Positions 1 through 4,395 of a stretch of 8,028 bases of DNA are shown piece by piece. Below the pieces are notes generated by a model. The model was not told where the DNA came from, ran no database searches, and saw only the letters and a list, made by a program, of their open reading frames with translations. This stretch comes from Methanobacterium sp. UBA410 (lineage in GTDB: Archaea > Methanobacteriota > Methanobacteria > Methanobacteriales > Methanobacteriaceae), in the NCBI GenBank assembly GCA_002498385.1, contig DAHH01000015.1, positions 310,360 to 318,387 on the forward strand. Reading direction: 5' to 3'. Every line of letters begins with the position of its first letter. Position 1 is the stretch's first letter. The position numbers and the translations under genes are program-made.

Positions 1-191
1 TTTGAGATTGTTGTTTTGATAAAATAATTTTTTTTGTTATTCCAGTTAAAAATGATTATTTTTTGGAATGTAAACCTGAAAACTTTTATAATAAGGTGGA
101 GCACAGTATTTTGTATGCTAAAAAGAAAAATATTTGTTCCAATTAGTGGTTTGTTTGATAGGGGTTATAAATTTTCCTATTTTTTTGTGAA
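1..191. other. AT-rich intergenic stretch, no gene seen
   Basis: This stretch is strongly AT-rich with several T runs (for example around 28-36 and 180-186). A short reading frame from a TTG at 34 to 222 is open, but its product is a low-complexity string rich in F, I, K and V, it has no ribosome binding site, and it would run across the proposed left end of the insertion sequence at 192. I therefore do not call it a gene. No RNA gene or clear hairpin was seen. It may be the 3' flank of a gene outside the window. Confidence 0.5.
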
Positions 192-210
192 GGTTTGTCA
201 AAATATGTTG
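192..210 (+). repeat. Putative left terminal inverted repeat of the decayed IS
   Basis: GGTTTGTCAAAATATGTTG pairs imperfectly with the complement of 1381-1399. The longest perfect shared core is TTTGTCA, followed by a looser match ending in GTTG. It lies about 118 bp upstream of the likely transposase start. Confidence 0.45.
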
Positions 211-220
211 AAAATCAATT

Positions 221-241
221 AAAATCAGCCAAAAATCAGCC
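221..241 (+). repeat. Short tandem repeat inside the IS left end
   Basis: AAAATCAGCC is followed directly by AAAAATCAGCC, and a related AAAATCA lies at 211-217. It sits between the putative left end and the transposase start. It could be a transposase-binding or promoter repeat of the IS, or simple slippage; the sequence does not decide. Confidence 0.5.
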
Positions 242-309
242 AAAAAAGAGTATAGGTTATCTAAAATGTTTGAATAAGTGGTTTAAAAAGGATATTTTTT
301 CATGTTGAA

Positions 310-1375
310 ATGTTTGAACCTTTTTGTCTGGAGTGTTTCAGTCAAATTTGTGGTTAAAAATGGGAGTTAAAGATAAGAACACTTTTATTTTCATGATAAA
401 GGAATTGTAAAAACAGAAATTCAAAGTTACAAATGTAATAGCTGTGGTAAAAAAAGTTCAATACGGATATTTCCCAGAATTGTTGATGATAATAGCAATT
501 TCACACGTGATTTTAAGAGTAAATATCTTGAATTAGTGGGTTTATTCTCCAGATCAGTACACAATGTTGCCTATAAAGTTAAAAAAGACATAGGAATCAA
601 TATTTCACAACAAACAATTGAAAACTGGATACTTGAATATAAAAACCAAAATAAAAACTCTAAAAGCCGTTATTCAGGATAATTACATTTTCAATGTCGA
701 GCAAATTAAAATCAAAGACATATAGAATTACAGATTCACATCATTCGACAGCAAAACAAAATATCATAGTTGCTGATAAATATATACTCGAAAGAAAATT
801 CTAAAAAACATACAAAAATTTAGAGCAAAAAAATACAGGAAATAAAACAAAGAAAAATTGCCATAACCCGCGATTTAGATGAAAAATACAAACCAATCAT
901 AGAAAAATTAGGGTTCAAACATCCAATGGTGCTACTTTCACACACTTAAAAAAAACTTCAACAAAAACCATAAAGAAACATATGAAAGAAAATAAGTTAA
1001 CCAACAAAGAAATAAACAAAAATACGGAGAGAAAAACCAGAATTATTCCAGTTTATCTCAAAAATAAATCATTTAAAAATGCTAAAAAACAAATTAACGA
1101 AATACTGAATAACATTAATGGTTATTCAAAGGTTATTCAATCCAATTATCCATGATCCTTTGAGACCTTTACTTTAAAACATTCTTCATATTCCATTCTA
1201 TAGAAGATGAAAAATATATATGAACAAACCTCACAAACAAAATAGAAAAAGATACCTCCCAAAAAAAACCTTCCCGAAAGCATTAAAAAGTTAACGAAGA
1301 TCAAAACAGGCCTAACATCACGAATAAACATCAAAAAAAGAAATTCAAAACCAGAAAAAAGCTCTTTAACAACCA
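310..1375 (+). pseudogene. DDE transposase remnant, multiple frameshifts and stops
   Basis: The protein can be pieced together from blocks in changing frames. An ATG at 310 gives a first CxxC (codons at 325 and 334). The frame then shifts, and a block of 101 open codons (377-679) holds a second CxxC in YKCNSCGKK, followed by a helix-turn-helix-like stretch ending ISQQTIENWI. From 678 another frame gives NYIFNVEQIKIKD, then a TAG at 723 where a Trp seems likely, then NYRFTSFDSKTK. Later blocks read IIVADK (763), AITRDLDEKYKPIIEKLGF (860), WCYFHTLKKNF (927) and a 57-codon stretch from ATG 982 to TGA 1153. Stops interrupt it at 368, 374, 680, 723, 774, 802, 947 and 1153. The order zinc ribbon, HTH, RNase H-like core fits a DDE transposase. 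The first catalytic Asp appears to be Asn (FNVEQ, where I expect FDxxW from memory of relatives); the second Asp is probably in TRDLDEKY. The C-terminal part after 1153 is too damaged to place the third acidic residue. It cannot encode an active enzyme. Confidence 0.8.
1120..1140 (+). repeat. 10-bp direct repeat in the transposase remnant
   Basis: GGTTATTCAA occurs at 1120-1129 and again at 1131-1140, separated by one A (an 11-bp period). As 11 is not a multiple of three, such a duplication would shift the reading frame, and the frame of the remnant is indeed lost shortly afterwards (TGA at 1153). It may therefore be one of the disabling mutations. Confidence 0.6.
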
Positions 1376-1380
1376 ACCCC

Positions 1381-1399
1381 CCAACTTTCTGACAAAGCC
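1381..1399 (-). repeat. Putative right terminal inverted repeat of the decayed IS
   Basis: Read on the minus strand this is GGCTTTGTCAGAAAGTTGG, matching the left end at 192-210 with small gaps. It sits immediately after the last transposase-like sequence and 36 bp before the ychF TATA-like box. Confidence 0.45.
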
Positions 1400-1434
1400 A
1401 CTTTCAAGCATCGAAATTGTTATTTATCATTGTC

Positions 1435-1442
1435 TTTAAATA
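1435..1442 (+). promoter_or_regulatory. Archaeal TATA box (box A) for ychF
   Basis: TTTAAATA at 1435-1442 matches the archaeal box A consensus TTTAWATA. Transcription would begin about 25 bp downstream, near 1462-1466, giving a leader of about 30 nt before the ATG at 1493. No strong purine-rich BRE is seen just upstream. It lies outside the decayed IS by 36 bp. Confidence 0.5.
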
Positions 1443-1476
1443 AGAATTAGAAGTTGAGAATTGAACAGGAAAGTTA

Positions 1477-1484
1477 AGAAGGGA
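1477..1484 (+). promoter_or_regulatory. Ribosome binding site of ychF
   Basis: The purine run AGAAGGGA lies 8 nt before the ATG at 1493 and partly matches the GGAGG-type Shine-Dalgarno used by methanogens. It supports that start codon, which also places the G1 loop at the usual extreme N-terminus. Confidence 0.45.
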
Positions 1485-1492
1485 TTATAAAT

Positions 1493-2683
1493 ATGCTTCA
1501 AATTGCTGTAACAGGAAAACCAAACGTTGGAAAATCATCATTTTTTAATTCTGCAACCCTTTCAGAGGTGGAGGTTGCAAGTTACCCATTCACAACCATA
1601 GACGCTAACAAAGCAATCGCACACGTGGTGAGCACGTGCCCATGCAAAGAAATGGAGGTTACCTGTAGTCCAAGGAACTCAAAATGCGTTGATGGCAAGA
1701 GACTGATACCAGTTGAACTTGTGGATATTGCAGGACTCGTGCCCGGAGCCCATGAGGGCAGAGGACTTGGAAACAAGTTTCTGGACGATCTGAGACAGGC
1801 AAGGGCATTCATCCACATAATAGATGCCTCAGGTTCCACAGATGAAGAGGGAAGACCATGCGATGCGGGATCACATGACCCCCTTGAGGATGTGGAGTTT
1901 TTAGAGCACGAGATAACCATGTGGCTTTTCGGCATCCTTAAAAAGAACTGGAACAAGATGATACGAAAGGTCATGTCAGAAAGGCTGAAGTTTGCAGCCA
2001 TCATAGCAGAACAGCTGAGTGGAACAGGAATCATGATCGAGGACGTTGCAGAATCTGTGAAACTCGTTGATAAGGACTACGACAAATGGGAGGACTCAGA
2101 CATTATAACCGTTCTAGACGACCTCCTGAAACGGGCAAAACCAATGCTAATCATTGCAAACAAGGCAGATCTTCCAACTGCAGAGAAAAACATCAAACGC
2201 CTAAAGGAGAAGTACGAAAATGTTATCCCTGCATCTGCAGAATCAGAACTTGCACTTATAAGGGCTGCAAAGGCGGGTTTAATAGATTACTTCCCTGGAG
2301 ACCCTGACTTCAAGGTCCTGAAACCTGAAAAACTGAGCAAAAACCAGCTGAAGGCCCTTGAATACATAAAAGAACATGTACTTGGAAAGTACGGAAGTAC
2401 AGGGGTTCAAAAGGCACTTAACACCATTGTGTTCAACACCCTGAACATGATAACAGTCTACCCAGTGGAGGACGAACACAAACTCTGCGATAAAAAGGGA
2501 AACGTTCTCCCGGATGCCATTTTAATCCGTAAAGGCTCAAAACCTAAAGATCTTGCCTACGTGATACACACAGACATTGGAGACAGTTTCATGCATGCAA
2601 TGGATGCAAGAACCTGTATGAGGGTTGCAAGTGACCATGAGCTGGTTGATGGGGATATCATCAACATAGTGTGCCGTGCCTGA
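1493..2683 (+). CDS. ychF: YchF/OLA1-type GTP-binding protein, archaeal form
   Basis: This cytoplasmic P-loop NTPase of the Obg/HflX superfamily is linked in other organisms to ribosomes, translation and stress responses; its exact role in archaea is unsettled. The G1 loop GKPNVGKSS lies at residues 8-16, the switch I region YPFTT at 31-35, and G3 DIAG at 78-81 followed by the family signature GAHEGRGLGNKFLDDLRQA (85-103). The G4 motif is NKAD (223-226). Residues 135-215 form a charged, helical insert as in YchF relatives, and the C-terminal TGS domain covers about 320-394 (from TVYPVEDEHKL to DGDIINIV). At 396 aa it is full length. Bacterial and eukaryotic YchF/OLA1 carry NxxE at G4 and prefer ATP; the canonical NKxD here predicts GTP preference, as in other archaeal members. 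Four cysteines (C49, C51, C58, C65) in the insert after switch I could bind a metal, which is unproven. The gene stands alone, convergent with the FAD dehydrogenase. Confidence 0.95.
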   Translation: MLQIAVTGKPNVGKSSFFNSATLSEVEVASYPFTTIDANKAIAHVVSTCPCKEMEVTCSPRNSKCVDGKRLIPVELVDIAGLVPGAHEGRGLGNKFLDDLRQARAFIHIIDASGSTDEEGRPCDAGSHDPLEDVEFLEHEITMWLFGILKKNWNKMIRKVMSERLKFAAIIAEQLSGTGIMIEDVAESVKLVDKDYDKWEDSDIITVLDDLLKRAKPMLIIANKADLPTAEKNIKRLKEKYENVIPASAESELALIRAAKAGLIDYFPGDPDFKVLKPEKLSKNQLKALEYIKEHVLGKYGSTGVQKALNTIVFNTLNMITVYPVEDEHKLCDKKGNVLPDAILIRKGSKPKDLAYVIHTDIGDSFMHAMDARTCMRVASDHELVDGDIINIVCRA

Positions 2684-2724
2684 GGAAACTTAAATTTAGA
2701 AAAAAGGTATAGATTAAAAAATGA

Positions 2725-2762
2725 CTTTTTATTTATTTTCTATTTTTCTTACTTAATTTTTC
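2725..2762 (+). terminator. Oligo-T termination region downstream of ychF
   Basis: Several T runs (2726-2730, 2736-2739, 2743-2747, 2757-2762) follow the ychF stop by about 40-80 bp. Archaeal RNA polymerase ends transcription at such T tracts without needing a hairpin. No convincing stem was seen. Confidence 0.45.
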
Positions 2763-2770
2763 CAATCATA

Positions 2771-2793
2771 ATTAAAAAAAATCTTAAAAAATA
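2771..2793 (-). terminator. Oligo-T termination region downstream of the FAD dehydrogenase
   Basis: On the minus strand this reads as T6 then, after a few bases, T8, beginning a few bases past the TAA at 2797-2799. With the ychF T tracts it forms a double terminator between two convergent genes. Confidence 0.45.
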
Positions 2794-2796
2794 GTT

Positions 2797-4185
2797 TTAA
2801 CTTTTAGCCCAATTTTTCTCCAAAATATCCCTTGCAGCAATGATCCCAGTTGCAGCAGCTCCCACAATTCCTCGAGAAACTCCTGCACCGTCTCCTGCAA
2901 CGTAAAGTCCCTTCACAGGTGTTTGCAGTTTCTTGTCCATTTCAACCCGCATTGCGTAGAGCTTTATTTCTGGGGCGTAGAGGATGGTGGAGTCGGATGC
3001 AACACCCGGAATCACGTTGTTAAGGGCTTCAAGTCCCTCTATTATGTCCACAACAAGGCGATGTGGGAGTGCCATTGCAATGTCCCCGGGCGTCACACTT
3101 TTAAGTGTGGGGACAACGTTGCTCCGTTCGATGCGTTTCCACGTGGATCTTCTTCCCCTTTTAAGGTCTCCAAGCCTTTGGATTATGGGTTTTCTCCCGC
3201 CGAGTGTTGTTGATATGCTTGCAATTGAATATGCGTAGGCTGTGGTGTTTTCAACGGGTTCTGTAAGCTCAACATGAACCAGAAATGCGAAGTTAGTATT
3301 TTCAGAGGTTTTATCATGCATTGAATGTCCGTTAACCCCTACAAAGTCACTGTAAACTTCTTCAACAACGAATCCTCTTTTGCAGGTGCAGAAGGTTCTT
3401 ACAAAATCGTCGTAGGTTTTTGTGATTATATGGAACTTGGGATCCCAGTTTACCCGGGTTATGTCGTCCATAACTACCTGTGGAACCTCAACCCTAACCC
3501 CGACATCCACTGGATTGTGTTTTATCGAGATTTTAAGTTTCTGCATCTGGTCTGCCAGCCACCTCGACCCGATCCTTCCAGGTGCTGCCAATATGTACTT
3601 GCATTCCACTTCAAATGTTTCATTTTTCCTTTTGAGGACGGCTCCCCTAACATGGGTGTCTGCTTTTATTTCAAGTACCTCTGTTTCAAGGAGGAATGTA
3701 ACGCCCTTGGATTCAAGTTCTGCTTTTATTGAGTTTATTATGCCCGGTGTTTTGTCAGAGCCCATGTGCCTTTGAACTATGGGTATGAACTTTATTCCTG
3801 TTGCAGCTGATTCTGTTAAAATTTCCTTTATTTCATCCTCACTTGGGGAGTAGAGTTTCTGGGTTGCTCCGTGTTTTAAGAAGTACTCGTCAACCTGGTG
3901 CACTATCTTCCAGGCCTCTTCATTACCCACAAATTCCTCGAGGTTTCCTCCTATATCTGGTCTGAGGTTCAGCTTGCCGTCTGAAAGTCCTCCTGCACCT
4001 CCAAGACCAGTGTTTATATTGCATGGAGAACAAAGCCTGCATTTTCCATTTTTAAGTGCCATGCATCTTCTCACGCTTATGGTTCTTCCCATGTCAGCCA
4101 CAACCACCTTGAGATCAGGCGATAGTTCGTTAGCTGCAAAGAGTCCTGCTGGCCCTGCACCAATTATCAAAACATCACATTTCAT
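2797..4185 (-). CDS. FAD-dependent dehydrogenase/oxidoreductase, COG2509 type
   Basis: This is a soluble flavoprotein of unknown substrate. An N-terminal Rossmann FAD motif, GAGPAG (residues 9-14), follows a short beta strand and ends in an acidic D31 where the adenosine ribose is usually bound. The family signature GLGGAGGLSDGKLNL lies at 60-74. The segment AAPGRIGSRWL (200-210) is the second nucleotide-contact region, and the C-terminal flavin motif is GLYVAGDGAG (426-435), followed by RGIVGAAATGIIAA. The length (462 aa) is complete. Cysteines C41, C49, C52 and C55 form a C-x7-C-x2-C-x2-C group just before the signature, and C266/C268 form a CxC in FVRTFCTCKRG. They suggest a redox or Fe-S/metal function, not shown for this family as far as I know. 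Naming in databases varies (NAD(P)/FAD-dependent oxidoreductase). There is no partner gene beside it: it is divergent from the cation pump and convergent with ychF. The ATG at 4185 is supported by an SD (AAGGTG) five bases upstream. Confidence 0.88.
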   Translation of the reverse strand: MKCDVLIIGAGPAGLFAANELSPDLKVVVADMGRTISVRRCMALKNGKCRLCSPCNINTGLGGAGGLSDGKLNLRPDIGGNLEEFVGNEEAWKIVHQVDEYFLKHGATQKLYSPSEDEIKEILTESAATGIKFIPIVQRHMGSDKTPGIINSIKAELESKGVTFLLETEVLEIKADTHVRGAVLKRKNETFEVECKYILAAPGRIGSRWLADQMQKLKISIKHNPVDVGVRVEVPQVVMDDITRVNWDPKFHIITKTYDDFVRTFCTCKRGFVVEEVYSDFVGVNGHSMHDKTSENTNFAFLVHVELTEPVENTTAYAYSIASISTTLGGRKPIIQRLGDLKRGRRSTWKRIERSNVVPTLKSVTPGDIAMALPHRLVVDIIEGLEALNNVIPGVASDSTILYAPEIKLYAMRVEMDKKLQTPVKGLYVAGDGAGVSRGIVGAAATGIIAARDILEKNWAKS

Positions 4186-4190
4186 TGAAA

Positions 4191-4196
4191 CACCTT
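4191..4196 (-). promoter_or_regulatory. Ribosome binding site of the FAD dehydrogenase
   Basis: AAGGTG on the minus strand, five bases before the ATG at 4185, matches the archaeal Shine-Dalgarno core GGTG. It decides the start codon, which places the FAD-binding strand at the very N-terminus as expected. Confidence 0.6.
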
Positions 4197-4222
4197 AAAC
4201 TCTTTAAACATGCTGAATGACC

Positions 4223-4234
4223 TTTTAAAAATTT
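4223..4234 (-). promoter_or_regulatory. Candidate TATA box for the FAD dehydrogenase
   Basis: On the minus strand, AATTTTTAAAAG is preceded by an A-rich CAAAA that could serve as a BRE. The spacing predicts a transcription start near 4203, a leader of about 18 nt that would just include the Shine-Dalgarno at 4191-4196. The assignment rests on spacing and composition only. Confidence 0.35.
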
Positions 4235-4279
4235 TGAATCTACTTCAGATCTTAACGTTTCATTATTTATGTTCTTAAA

Positions 4280-4290
4280 TTTATAAAAAT
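4280..4290 (+). promoter_or_regulatory. Candidate TATA box for the P-type ATPase
   Basis: TTTATAAAAAT at 4280-4290 is the best box A-like match upstream of the pump and predicts a start near 4312 and a leader of about 80 nt. A second AT-rich candidate (AATATGTAAAAATA, about 4303-4316) would give a shorter leader. The sequence cannot choose between them. Confidence 0.35.
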
Positions 4291-4368
4291 AGGTGAGAAT
4301 AAAATATGTAAAAATAATTTCAGATGTTCATACTGTAACCTTGAATGTATTTTGACTAGGGAGAGGGG

Positions 4369-4392
4369 TACATTTCAAGTGTATCAAGTGTA
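4369..4392 (+). repeat. Tandem 9-bp repeat and small hairpin in the pump leader
   Basis: TCAAGTGTA is repeated perfectly at 4375-4383 and 4384-4392, ending three bases before the ATG at 4396. The stretch TACATTTCAAGTGTA (4369-4383) can fold into a 6-bp stem (one G-T pair) with a 3-nt loop. The 5' arm could pair instead with the second repeat copy, which carries AAGTG, the only SD-like sequence at correct spacing. A regulatory role is speculation; the repeat itself is plain. Confidence 0.55.
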
Positions 4393-4395
4393 AAC

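Larger units (their letters stand above)
192..1399 (+). mobile_element. Decayed insertion sequence (about 1.2 kb), inactive
   Basis: A transposase pseudogene (about 310-1375) is bracketed by two similar ends. The left end at 192 reads GGTTTGTCAAAATATGTTG; the reverse complement of the right end at 1399 reads GGCTTTGTCAGAAAGTTGG. Allowing small gaps, roughly 16 positions match. The resulting length, about 1208 bp, is what one expects for an IS carrying a single transposase of about 350 residues. No target-site duplication is recognisable: the bases outside the two ends do not match. With the heavily mutated transposase, this points to an old insertion. The family is uncertain; the zinc-ribbon plus DDE layout resembles transposases I know from methanogens, but I cannot assign an IS family from sequence alone. 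The exact ends are an inference. Confidence 0.6.

Noticed and set aside
34..222. Open frame of 62 codons from a TTG
   Set aside because: Low-complexity product, no ribosome binding site, no recognisable family, and it crosses the proposed IS left end.
1146..1376. Minus-strand open frame of 76 codons
   Set aside because: It is antisense to the C-terminal transposase remnant; its Phe-rich product is what reverse reading of A-rich sequence gives.
180..1412. Target-site duplication around the decayed IS
   Set aside because: Bases left of 192 (TTTTGTGAA region) and right of 1399 (ACTTTCAAG) do not match at any short length I tried by eye.
1..1492. CRISPR array or tRNA/rRNA gene in the gene-poor left region
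   Set aside because: No regularly spaced repeats, and no stretch with the conserved tRNA loop sequences or rRNA-like conservation.
1582..2034. Minus-strand open frame of 150 codons inside ychF
   Set aside because: Complete overlap with a strongly conserved gene; the product has no known motif.
3325..3775. Plus-strand open frames inside the FAD dehydrogenase
   Set aside because: Antisense to a complete flavoprotein gene; no motifs and no start signals.
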